Origin: an uncultured Alphaproteobacteria bacterium
GTDB taxonomy: Bacteria; Pseudomonadota; Alphaproteobacteria; Rhizobiales; Beijerinckiaceae
DNA: 7,791 nt
Assembly: GCA_937903315.1 (NCBI GenBank)
Contig: CALCZO010000061.1
Span: 1-7,791, forward strand
Direction: 5' to 3'
A model generated the notes under the pieces. It worked only from the letters and a program-made list of their open reading frames with translations, was not told the DNA's origin and did not search any database. The position numbers and the translations under genes are program-made. Shown here one piece after another: positions 1 through 6,160 of the stretch. Position 1 is the stretch's first letter. The number at the start of each line of letters is the position of its first letter.

Positions 1-54
1 GGCTTCCATGTCGTCTCGGCCTTCGAACGGCGCAAGGCCGGGCTGGAGATGTAG
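1..54 (+). CDS. C-terminal end of an unidentified gene (partial, cut by window edge)
   Basis: Reading from base 1 gives 17 codons, GFHVVSAFERRKAGLEM, then TAG at 52-54. About 15 of the 17 codons end in G or C, which matches the coding style of the other genes here, and no recognised minus-strand gene covers this stretch (the ABC ATPase ends at 80). It would converge on that ATPase gene with a 25-bp gap at 55-79, in which I see no terminator-like hairpin. The fragment is too short to assign a family. It might also be chance open sequence. The support is codon bias and position only. Confidence 0.4.
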   Translation, partial: GFHVVSAFERRKAGLEM

Positions 55-79
55 GCCCCCCTCCGAGCGCACAAAGCCG

Positions 80-1090
80 TCAGGCGGTGACCTCGCCCGT
101 CACCGCGTCCTTGCCAGCCTCATAGCACAAGGCCGAGCCGGCGCCGACAGCGCGCAGCGGCGGCCGCGCGGTCCGGCAGGCGTCATGGGCCTGCGGGCAG
201 CGCGGATGGTAGTGGCAGCCGGCCGGAGGGTTGATCGGGTTGGGAATTTCGCCCGACGAGATGTGGCGGGCGCGGCCGGTCATGGCAATGTCGGGCACCG
301 AATCGAGCAGCATCCGGGTATAGGGATGGGCCGGCTGGCTGAACAACTGCCGGGTCGGCGCAACCTCGACCAGACGCCCGAGGTAGAGCACCCCGACCTC
401 GTTGGCCATGTGCCGGACGACGGCCAGATTGTGCGAGATGAACAGGTACGTCAGGTCGAACTGTTCCTGAAGGTCGCGCATCAGGTTGAGAATCTGCGCC
501 TGCACCGACACGTCGAGGGCGCTCGTCGGCTCGTCGCAGACGATAAACTCCGGCCGCCCGGCCAGCGCGCGGGCGATGGCGATGCGCTGGCGTTGGCCAC
601 CCGAAAATTCGTGCGGGAACTTGATGCCGTCCCTGGGGTCGAGCTTGACCAGTCGCAGGAGTTCGGCGACGCGCCCGTCAACCGACTGCTGATCGGGTTC
701 AAGGCCAAAGGTGCGGATCGGTTCGGCGATGATGTCGCCGACCCGCATGCGCGGATTCAGGCTGGCATAGGGATCCTGAAAGATCATCTGGAACCGGCTG
801 CGCATCCGCCGGCTCTCGGTATCGGTGCCAAGGCCGGAAATGTCCGTGCCGTCGAAGGTGATGCGCCCGGCCGTTGGCCGGATCAGCCCGACAATCATCT
901 TGGCGACCGTCGACTTGCCCGATCCCGATTCCCCGACCAGCGCAAAGGTCTTGCCCTTCGGGATGGCGAAGGACACCGCATCAACCGCCGTCAGGAACTG
1001 CCGCTGATGCCCTTCGAGCACACGATTGAGCCAGGGTTGCGAGACGTCGAAGATGCGCGTCAGGCCATCGACCGAGACAAGGGCGCTCAT
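80..1090 (-). CDS. Peptide-type ABC transporter ATP-binding protein, DppF/OppF-like
   Basis: This is one of the two cytoplasmic ATPase subunits that power the importer; 336 aa, a normal length for the family. All nucleotide-binding motifs are visible: Walker A GESGSGKS (53-60), Q-loop Gln105, signature SGGQR (163-167), Walker B FIVCDE (182-187), H-loop His220. The C-terminal part is the oligopeptide-transporter domain (HPYT near 255), with four cysteines at 292, 298, 305 and 322. In DppD-type relatives the equivalent cysteines bind a [4Fe-4S] cluster. The first ~45 residues contain the short insertion usual for the F subunit. The start chosen is the ATG at 1090, which overlaps the TGA of the upstream ATPase (ATGA, 4 bp) and has GGAG at 1099-1102, eight bases upstream. 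A longer reading frame back to 1195 runs inside the neighbour and is unlikely. It is the last gene of the operon. Substrate (dipeptide, oligopeptide or other) cannot be told from the ATPase. Confidence 0.95.
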   Translation of the reverse strand: MSALVSVDGLTRIFDVSQPWLNRVLEGHQRQFLTAVDAVSFAIPKGKTFALVGESGSGKSTVAKMIVGLIRPTAGRITFDGTDISGLGTDTESRRMRSRFQMIFQDPYASLNPRMRVGDIIAEPIRTFGLEPDQQSVDGRVAELLRLVKLDPRDGIKFPHEFSGGQRQRIAIARALAGRPEFIVCDEPTSALDVSVQAQILNLMRDLQEQFDLTYLFISHNLAVVRHMANEVGVLYLGRLVEVAPTRQLFSQPAHPYTRMLLDSVPDIAMTGRARHISSGEIPNPINPPAGCHYHPRCPQAHDACRTARPPLRAVGAGSALCYEAGKDAVTGEVTA

Positions 1091-2067
1091 GGCGTGGTCT
1101 CCGCCGGGCCGGCGACGTGGCAGGCCACGTCCGTCGCGCCGATCCGTCGCATCGTCGGGCGCTCGACGCGGCATCGGTCGATTGCCATCTGGCATCGCGG
1201 ATTGAAGGCACAGCCGACGGGAATGGCGTTGAGGCGCGGCATGGCGCCGGGAATCTGGACCAGCCGCTCGGCACCACCCTGTGGATCGGGAATCGAGCCC
1301 ATCAGCCCCATGGTGTAGGGGTGGACGGGCTGCTTGATCACATCGCGCACCGGACCGATCTCGACAATCCGGCCCGCATACATCACGGCGACGCGGTCCG
1401 CCGTTTCAGCGATCACGCCCATGTCGTGGGTGACCAGAATGACGGCGGTGCCTTTTTCCGTGCACAGGTTCTTGAGCACCGAAATGATCTGCGCCTGCAC
1501 CGAGACATCGAGCGCGGTCGTCGGCTCGTCGGCGATCACCACCTCCGGTTCGGCGGCCAGCGCCAGCGCGATGACCACCCGCTGCCGCATGCCGCCGGAA
1601 AATTCGTGCGGGTAGGAGTCCAGCCGTCGGCTCGCGGCGGGGATGCCGACGTCGTTCAGCAGATCGATGGCGCGCTGGCGCGCTTCGGCCTGATTGACCG
1701 GCAGATGGGTCCGGATCGTCTCGGTCAACTGTTCGCCCACGGTGTAGAGCGGATTGAGCGAGGTCAGCGGATCCTGAAACACCATTCCGATCCGCTTGCC
1801 GCGCACTTTGCGCATCGCCTCGCGCGGCAGCGTGTCGATCCGCTCGCCACCCAGCGTCACCGATCCGGCCGCGATATGGCCAGGCGGCTCAAGCAGCCCG
1901 ATGACGGCGGCGCCGGTGAGCGACTTGCCGGCCCCCGACTCGCCGACCAGCCCGAGCACTTCGCCGGGTTTGAGCGCGAACGAGACGCCATCGACGGCAC
2001 GCAACGCCCCGCGACGGGTCTTGAACTCGACGACGAGGTCCTTGACCTCGAGCAGTGCGTCGCCCAT
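1087..2067 (-). CDS. Peptide-type ABC transporter ATP-binding protein, DppD/OppD-like
   Basis: This is the partner ATPase of the importer, 326 aa. Motifs: Walker A GESGAGKS (42-49), Q-loop Gln98, signature SGGMR (157-161), Walker B VVIADE (176-181), H-loop His214. A C-terminal oligopeptide-transporter domain begins near HPYT (249-252) and holds cysteines 286, 292, 299 and 316, the spacing seen in the partner subunit and in DppD proteins that carry a [4Fe-4S] cluster. The signature SGGMRQR rather than SGGQRQR is typical of the D subunit. The start is the ATG at 2067, which shares one base with the TGA of permease C (TGATG) and has GAGG at 2076-2079, eight bases upstream. An upstream in-frame start at 2172 would lie within the permease gene and add a non-homologous N-terminus. 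Its end overlaps the start of the F subunit by 4 bp, so the two ATPases are probably made in equal amounts by coupled translation. Confidence 0.95.
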   Translation of the reverse strand: MGDALLEVKDLVVEFKTRRGALRAVDGVSFALKPGEVLGLVGESGAGKSLTGAAVIGLLEPPGHIAAGSVTLGGERIDTLPREAMRKVRGKRIGMVFQDPLTSLNPLYTVGEQLTETIRTHLPVNQAEARQRAIDLLNDVGIPAASRRLDSYPHEFSGGMRQRVVIALALAAEPEVVIADEPTTALDVSVQAQIISVLKNLCTEKGTAVILVTHDMGVIAETADRVAVMYAGRIVEIGPVRDVIKQPVHPYTMGLMGSIPDPQGGAERLVQIPGAMPRLNAIPVGCAFNPRCQMAIDRCRVERPTMRRIGATDVACHVAGPAETTP

Positions 2068-3017
2068 CAGCGCAGCCTCGGGTTCAGGGCATCGCGCAGC
2101 CAGTCGCCAAGGATATTGACCGACAGGGCGAGCGACAGCAGCGTGAGCGAGGGGAACAGCAGGATCCACCATTCGCCGGAGGCGACGTATTCCTGTCCGA
2201 CGCGGATCAGCGTGCCGAGCGAGGGCTGAGTCGGCGGCACACCGACACCGAGATAGGACAGGGTGGCTTCGGCAATGATCGCCAGCGCCAGACCGAGGGT
2301 TCCGATCACCAGCACCGGGCCGAGCACGTTCGGCAGCACATGCCGCGCCATGATGCGGACCGGATGCTGGCCGATGATCCGCGCGGCCGAGACGTAGTCC
2401 TTGTTGCGCTCGACCATCGTCACGCTGCGCACCGTGCGGGCATATTGCGGCCAGTCGGACAGGCCAATGGCGATGACCAGCACCGGAACGGCCAGATCGT
2501 TGTGGCTGCCGACCGGGAAAAGCCCCTTGAACAGCCCGAAGATCATCAGTGCGACGAGGATCGAGGGAAATGTCAGCTGGATGTCGGCAATGCGCATGAT
2601 CAGGCTGTCGACCCAGCCGCCGCGATAGCCGGCCAGCAGGCCCAGTGTCACGCCGATCGCCAGCGCGAGGCTGACAGCGGCAAAACCGACGAAGATCGAG
2701 ACCCGCGAGCCATACAGGATGGTCGAAAAGATGTCGCGGCCCTGATCATCGGTGCCGAGCAGGAAGCTGTTGCTGGTGAACGCGTTCGGCGTCATCGGCG
2801 GCGTCTTGCCGTCCATCAGGTTGAGGCTGCCCGGATCGAACGGATTTTGCGGTGCCAGCCAGGGTCCGATCAGCGCGGCGGTGAAGATCAGCAGCACGAC
2901 CAGCGCGGCAATGATGGCCAGCGGCGTGTGGCGGAACGACCAGGCGATGTCGGAATCCCAGAAATCCGCAAGGCGCTGACGCAGGGTGGGGCGGGCAAGT
3001 ACCGGCTGATCTGTCAT
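2067..3017 (-). CDS. Peptide-type ABC transporter permease, DppC/OppC-like
   Basis: This is an inner-membrane permease subunit that pairs with the DppB-like protein to form the translocation pore; 316 aa. A cytoplasmic N-terminus of about 30 residues leads to a first membrane helix (about 32-52), as in the OppC N-terminal domain. The periplasmic loop carries the family motif GTDDQGRD (88-95). Five further hydrophobic segments follow. The ATPase-contacting EAA-type loop is at about 208-230, with Ala-Ala at 211-212, Gly216 and Leu-Pro at 228-229. The start is the ATG at 3017, four bases after the stop of permease B, with GGGGA at 3025-3029 and a 7-base spacer; this agrees with the usual family N-terminus. 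A longer frame back to 3071 adds residues encoded inside permease B. Nothing is truncated or damaged. Confidence 0.95.
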   Translation of the reverse strand: MTDQPVLARPTLRQRLADFWDSDIAWSFRHTPLAIIAALVVLLIFTAALIGPWLAPQNPFDPGSLNLMDGKTPPMTPNAFTSNSFLLGTDDQGRDIFSTILYGSRVSIFVGFAAVSLALAIGVTLGLLAGYRGGWVDSLIMRIADIQLTFPSILVALMIFGLFKGLFPVGSHNDLAVPVLVIAIGLSDWPQYARTVRSVTMVERNKDYVSAARIIGQHPVRIMARHVLPNVLGPVLVIGTLGLALAIIAEATLSYLGVGVPPTQPSLGTLIRVGQEYVASGEWWILLFPSLTLLSLALSVNILGDWLRDALNPRLR

Positions 3018-3021
3018 GATG

Positions 3022-4005
3022 TCATCCCCGCGTCGCCACAGCGCTGATCCTGAGGCGCGGATCGACGGCAAAATACGCCAGGTCGACGGTCAGGTTCACG
3101 ATCACGAAAAACAGCGCGACCAGCAGCAGGTAGGACGCCATCATCGGCACGTCGACCGACTGAACCGAGGAAATGAACAGAAAACCGACGCCCGGCCATT
3201 GAAACACCGTCTCGGTAATGATGGCGAACGCCACCAGCGCGCCAAGCTTGATGCCCATGATGGTGATGACTGGAATGAGCGTGTTCTTGAGCGCATGGCC
3301 GAAGTGGACCGCGCGATCGGACAGGCCGCGGGCACGGGCGAACTTGATGTAGTCGGTTCGCAGCACTTCCAGCATCTCCGACCGGACCAGCCGCATGATC
3401 AGCGTCATCTGGAACAGGCCGAGCGTGATGGTCGGCAGAATCAGCGATTTCAGGCCGCTCTCGGTCAGAAATCCGGTGGTCCAGCCGCCGATTTTCACGG
3501 TCTCGCCGCGGCCGAAGCTGGGCAGCCACTTCAGTTCGACCGAAAACAGGTAGATCAGCCCGATGCCGATCAGGAAGGTGGGCAGCGACACGCCGATCAG
3601 CGAGACGGTCATCACCACCTTGGTCAGCCAGCTGTCGCGGCGCAGGGCAGTGTAGACGCCGAAAAAGATGCCGAACACCAGCGCGAAAATCGCCGCGCAG
3701 AAGGCCAGTTCGAGCGTGGCCGGCAGACGCTCCTGAATGAGGTCCATCACGGGGCGGCCGACCCGGTAGGAGATGCCGAATTCACCCTGCACCGCCTTGG
3801 CGATGAACCGCCAGAACTGCACGATGAACGGCTGGTCCAGCCCGAGTTCGCGCGCCATCGCCTGCCGGTCGGCAATCGTCGCATCCTGCCCGACCATGGT
3901 CGAGATCGGATCGCCGACAAACCGGAACAGCGAAAACGAGATGAACGCGACCGTGAGCATGACGATCACGGCCTGGAACACGCGGCGGATGAGAAAAGCG
4001 AGCAT
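3022..4005 (-). CDS. Peptide-type ABC transporter permease, DppB/OppB-like
   Basis: This is the other inner-membrane permease subunit, 327 aa, the standard family length. It begins directly with a membrane helix (about 9-29, after MLAFLIRR), followed by a large periplasmic loop containing the conserved GEFGISYR (74-81), then further helices at roughly 100-120, 130-155, 185-206, 245-267 and 290-312. The EAA-type loop is at about 219-245 (FARARGLSDRAVHFGHALKN, ending Leu-Ile-Pro), which docks on an ATPase. It follows the binding-protein gene after 60 bp containing a strong stem-loop and precedes permease C by 4 bp. Its own ribosome-binding site is poor: I see no AGGAG-like sequence in the 20 bases before the ATG at 4005, so translation may be weaker than that of the binding protein. 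No better in-frame start is apparent. Confidence 0.95.
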   Translation of the reverse strand: MLAFLIRRVFQAVIVMLTVAFISFSLFRFVGDPISTMVGQDATIADRQAMARELGLDQPFIVQFWRFIAKAVQGEFGISYRVGRPVMDLIQERLPATLELAFCAAIFALVFGIFFGVYTALRRDSWLTKVVMTVSLIGVSLPTFLIGIGLIYLFSVELKWLPSFGRGETVKIGGWTTGFLTESGLKSLILPTITLGLFQMTLIMRLVRSEMLEVLRTDYIKFARARGLSDRAVHFGHALKNTLIPVITIMGIKLGALVAFAIITETVFQWPGVGFLFISSVQSVDVPMMASYLLLVALFFVIVNLTVDLAYFAVDPRLRISAVATRG

Positions 4006-4028
4006 GATGAAGGGTCGATCCGGGTGAA

Positions 4029-4054
4029 CCCCGGCGCGCCGCAGCGCACCGGGG
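4029..4054 (-). promoter_or_regulatory. Stem-loop between binding-protein and permease genes
   Basis: In the minus-strand RNA the outer arms CCCCGG and CCGGGG, a U-G wobble, and inner arms GCGC and GCGC close on a UGCG loop, giving an 11-bp stem. Two more G-U pairs could extend it to 4027-4056. It begins about 11 bases after the binding-protein stop and ends about 23 bases before the permease ATG. No run of U follows, so it does not look like a simple intrinsic terminator. Similar hairpins after binding-protein genes (for example malE-malF) are known to protect the upstream mRNA and lower downstream expression. That role is an inference here. Confidence 0.6.
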
Positions 4055-4065
4055 CCACCAGTGTC

Positions 4066-5640
4066 TTACTTGAAATCGACGTACTTGGCGTAGAACTGGT
4101 TCTCGTCCTGCACGGGGATGTCATAGGTCGCCTTCATGCCCCAGGACAGCGCCTGATTGTGGATCGGGATGTAGGTCGCCTCGTCCTTGGCCCACTTGAG
4201 GATTTCGGCGATCGTCGCGTCGCGCTTGGCCGTGTTGACCTCGGCGGTCAGCGACTGGATCTTGGCGTCCATGTCCTTGTTGACGACGCGGGTTGCATTC
4301 CAGCCGCCGCGGTTGGCCTGCTTGGAATGATAGAGGAACGAAACCACGTAGTCGGCGTCATAGGTCGGAACACCCCAGCCGAGAAGGTAGAAATCGACCT
4401 CGTTCTTCTGGATTTCCGGCGAATGCTGCGCCATCGGGCGGGCGGCGAGGTTCACCTTAATGCCGATCTGGCCCATGAATCCGACGACCGCCTGACAGAT
4501 CTTCTCATCGTTGACGTAGCGGTTGTTGGGGCAATGCAGCGTGATGCCGAAGCCGTTCTCGTAGCCGGCCTCCTTCATCAGCCCCTTGGCGGCGTTGATG
4601 TCCCACTTCGGAATGGCGTCCAGTTCCTTGGTGTAGCCATGCACGGTCGGCGGAACCAGCGTGCCGGCGGGCAGCGACTGGCCGGCCATCACCACCTGCT
4701 TGATCGCCTCGCGGTTGACGGCCATTTCCATCGCCTTGCGGACACGCTTGTCGGCGAGCGGGTTCTTGCCCTGCACGTCGTCGTGCTTGAGATCGGCGTC
4801 GCCGGCGTTGAGGCCGAGGAAGATCGAGCGGTTTTCCAGCCCGCTGTTGACCTTCAGGCCCTTGGTGTCGGACACGCGCTTGATGTCCTGAACCGGCATG
4901 TCCTGCACGAAATCGATCTCGCCCGAGAGCAGCGCGGCAATCCGGGTCGGTGCCGAGGCGATGGGGCGGTAGTCGAGTTCCTGAATCTTGAGCGGGAACT
5001 GGCCCTTGCCCCAATAGGCCGGGTTGGCCTTCATCACCGTGCGGACGTCAGGCTCGCGCACGGCCAGCGTGTAGGGACCGGTGCCGTTGGCATTGCGGAC
5101 CGCAAAATTCTCTTCCTTGTTCTTGAAATCCTGCGTCTTGAGGACGTTGTTCTTCTCCGACCAGCCCTTGTCCATCATGAACATGTTGGTCAGGTTGTTG
5201 ATCAGCAGCGGGTTCGGACCCTTGGTCTTGATGCGGACGGTCAGGTCATCGACCTTCTCGACCTTCTCCACCGAGGTCAGCAGGCCGCGCATGTCGGAGG
5301 TCGGTCCCATCGCGCGTTCAAGGCTGAACACCACGTCGTCGGCGTTGAAATCGGCGCCGTCGTGGAACTTCACGTTCGGACGCAGCTTGAACTCCCATAC
5401 CGTGGGATCGGATGTGATGCCCCACGACACCGCCAGCGCCGGCACGATCTTGGACTGACGGTCGCGGTGGACCAGCGGTTCATAGATCTGGTGCAGCACC
5501 GCGAAGTTCTGGCCGGAATTCTGCGCATGAGGGTCGAGCGTCGTGGCATCCTGCCCGCGGGCCCATTTGAACGACTGCCCGAACGCGGGCGCCGCCAGAA
5601 TCGTCGAAGCCGCCAGAGCGGCAATGGTAAGAATTCGCAT
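4066..5640 (-). CDS. Periplasmic peptide-type ABC transporter substrate-binding protein (SBP_bac_5 family, DppA-like)
   Basis: This periplasmic receptor delivers ligand to the B/C permease; 524 aa, normal for the cluster C (SBP_bac_5) family. A Sec signal peptide covers about residues 1-21 (MRILTIAALAAS..., likely cleavage after AFG); there is no lipobox cysteine, so it should be soluble. The conserved N-lobe block is at 69-110 (LAVSWGI, FKLRPNVKFHDG, ADDVVFSLERA). The hinge and ligand region includes NANGTGPY (183-190), LADKRVRKAMEMAVNRE (295-311) and GWGVPTYDADY (421-431). Cys370 and Cys382 flank PNNRYVNDEKI and could form a disulfide. The ATG at 5640 was chosen over an in-frame GTG at 5658 because GGAGGA at 5650-5655 is correctly spaced for it and the signal peptide starts cleanly there. 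It is the first gene of the operon. The ligand cannot be read from sequence: peptides are most likely, but this family also binds nickel, haem, opines and other small molecules. Confidence 0.95.
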   Translation of the reverse strand: MRILTIAALAASTILAAPAFGQSFKWARGQDATTLDPHAQNSGQNFAVLHQIYEPLVHRDRQSKIVPALAVSWGITSDPTVWEFKLRPNVKFHDGADFNADDVVFSLERAMGPTSDMRGLLTSVEKVEKVDDLTVRIKTKGPNPLLINNLTNMFMMDKGWSEKNNVLKTQDFKNKEENFAVRNANGTGPYTLAVREPDVRTVMKANPAYWGKGQFPLKIQELDYRPIASAPTRIAALLSGEIDFVQDMPVQDIKRVSDTKGLKVNSGLENRSIFLGLNAGDADLKHDDVQGKNPLADKRVRKAMEMAVNREAIKQVVMAGQSLPAGTLVPPTVHGYTKELDAIPKWDINAAKGLMKEAGYENGFGITLHCPNNRYVNDEKICQAVVGFMGQIGIKVNLAARPMAQHSPEIQKNEVDFYLLGWGVPTYDADYVVSFLYHSKQANRGGWNATRVVNKDMDAKIQSLTAEVNTAKRDATIAEILKWAKDEATYIPIHNQALSWGMKATYDIPVQDENQFYAKYVDFK

Positions 5641-5697
5641 GTCCAACACTTCCTCCACAGACCGGCTCGAGGCGCCGGAAAGCCGAACAAGGTCAGG

Positions 5698-5726
5698 ACT
5701 AAACTTTGCTCTCTCGTTGCCGTCAA
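5698..5726 (-). promoter_or_regulatory. Putative sigma70-type promoter of the ABC importer operon
   Basis: On the minus strand, TTGACG (5726-5721) and TTTAGT (5703-5698) are separated by 17 bp. The -35 box matches consensus at five of six positions and the -10 at four of six, including its invariant final T. Transcription would begin near 5691, leaving a leader of about 50 nt that ends in the GGAGGA ribosome-binding site of the binding-protein gene. A weak 5-bp hairpin (CCGGC/GCCGG, 5662-5678) lies in the leader and does not cover that site. Confidence 0.6.
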
Positions 5727-5743
5727 GCCAATGTTTGCCGATG

Positions 5744-5759
5744 GCCGGACAGGTCCGGC
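5744..5759. repeat. 7-bp inverted repeat upstream of the ABC operon promoter
   Basis: The sequence is GCCGGAC-AG-GTCCGGC, with perfect 7-bp arms and a 2-bp spacer, ending about 17 bp upstream of the putative -35 box. The position would suit an activator or repressor site. In GC-rich DNA a 7-bp inverted repeat can also arise by chance, so this is only a candidate. Confidence 0.35.
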
Positions 5760-5941
5760 GCTGCTGCGGATGCGGCTCGGGCTAGGCGCTGGCAAACGGC
5801 GGATCGCGCGCGGCGTGCCTGGCAGGGAACGGTCAGCAAACAGGATGCGATTTATGCGCCAGGTCGTTGATGGAAATGATGAAAGAGCGGACGATTCTGG
5901 CAGACGAACCCGAATTGTCTTAGCAGCCGCCCCAACCCACG

Positions 5942-5960
5942 TTTGCTCAGGCTGAGCAAA
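5942..5960. repeat. Perfect 19-bp palindrome in the divergent region
   Basis: TTTGCTCAG and CTGAGCAAA, perfect 9-bp arms, surround a single central G. The dyad does not extend beyond 5942 or 5960. The near-zero spacer favours a binding site for a dimeric regulator over an RNA hairpin, although RNA could form a 7-bp stem with a 5-base loop. No U run follows on either strand. It lies about 215 bp from the ABC promoter and about 145 bp from the RND promoter. Confidence 0.6.
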
Positions 5961-6020
5961 GCGACCCGACTGGCGCGCCGCCCCCCCCAACTGACGTGCT
6001 CCTCATTTTCAGGCCAGTCG

Positions 6021-6040
6021 GGGCCGGAATTTTTCGGCCC
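6021..6040. repeat. Imperfect 20-bp dyad with AT-rich centre
   Basis: Arms GGGCCG (6021-6026) and CGGCCC (6035-6040) flank GAATTTTT, whose AA and TT continue the symmetry with one mismatch. It lies about 65 bp upstream of the RND -35 box. A regulator site is possible, but 6-bp arms are expected by chance in a region of this size. Confidence 0.3.
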
Positions 6041-6080
6041 AACGGACGGCGAGGAGGCAGCAGGCGAAGAACCATTCACC

Positions 6081-6097
6081 TCTGCCAACGAGGCAGA
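6081..6097. promoter_or_regulatory. Inverted repeat just upstream of the RND operon promoter (candidate operator)
   Basis: TCTGCC (6081-6086) and GGCAGA (6092-6097) are separated by AACGA, a 17-bp dyad ending 8 bp before the putative -35 hexamer. RND operons are commonly controlled by local TetR, LysR or MarR regulators at such sites, but no regulator gene is in view. Arms of only 6 bp make this a weak call. Confidence 0.3.
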
Positions 6098-6105
6098 ACG
6101 TTTCA

Positions 6106-6133
6106 TTTACAGCCCGATCAAACCACTTATACT
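6106..6133 (+). promoter_or_regulatory. Putative sigma70-type promoter of the RND efflux operon
   Basis: TTTACA (6106-6111) and TATACT (6128-6133) are 16 bp apart; each hexamer matches consensus at four or five of six positions. Transcription would start near 6140, giving a short leader of about 20 nt with AGGGG at 6150-6154 six bases before the adaptor ATG. It is the most AT-rich stretch close to the gene. Confidence 0.6.
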
Positions 6134-6160
6134 CCTCGCCAAGCGGGGCAGGGGTCAGTG

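Larger units (their letters stand above)
5641..6160. other. Divergent intergenic control region
   Basis: This 520-bp gene-free stretch separates the ABC importer operon (leftward) from the RND efflux operon (rightward). It holds a promoter-like element for each operon, inverted repeats at 5744-5759, 5942-5960, 6021-6040 and 6081-6097, six TTTGCY motifs between 5705 and 5960, and a run of eight C at 5981-5988. I find no convincing gene: the longest minus-strand frame (6106 to 5852, 84 codons) lacks the G/C-ending codon bias of the real genes. No tRNA or recognisable riboswitch is seen. Confidence 0.75.

Noticed and set aside
55..79. A terminator between the left-edge fragment and the F ATPase gene
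   Set aside because: The 25-bp gap shows neither a hairpin nor a T run on either strand.
8..1318. A 436-codon plus-strand frame opposite the F ATPase
   Set aside because: It is antisense to a complete ATPase gene, has low-complexity basic composition and no known domain; it is a compositional shadow. The same applies to the plus-strand frames at 1117-2229 and 2055-3047.
5638..5658. GTG at 5658 as start of the binding protein
   Set aside because: It would place six residues before the signal peptide and overlap the GGAGGA sequence, which is well spaced for the ATG at 5640.
5641..5691. A riboswitch or attenuator in the binding-protein leader
   Set aside because: The predicted leader is only about 50 nt and contains just one weak 5-bp hairpin that leaves the ribosome-binding site free.
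3016..5955. A 979-codon open frame on the plus strand opposite permease B and the binding protein
   Set aside because: It is antisense to two intact, motif-rich genes and is rich in His, Arg, Asp and Gln with no recognisable domain. Long antisense frames are common in GC-rich genes because the third-base bias suppresses stop codons on the other strand.
5852..6106. An 84-codon minus-strand frame in the control region
   Set aside because: Its codons lack the G/C-ending bias of neighbouring genes, there is no clear ribosome-binding site, and it runs through the C8 tract and the 19-bp palindrome, which are better explained as non-coding.
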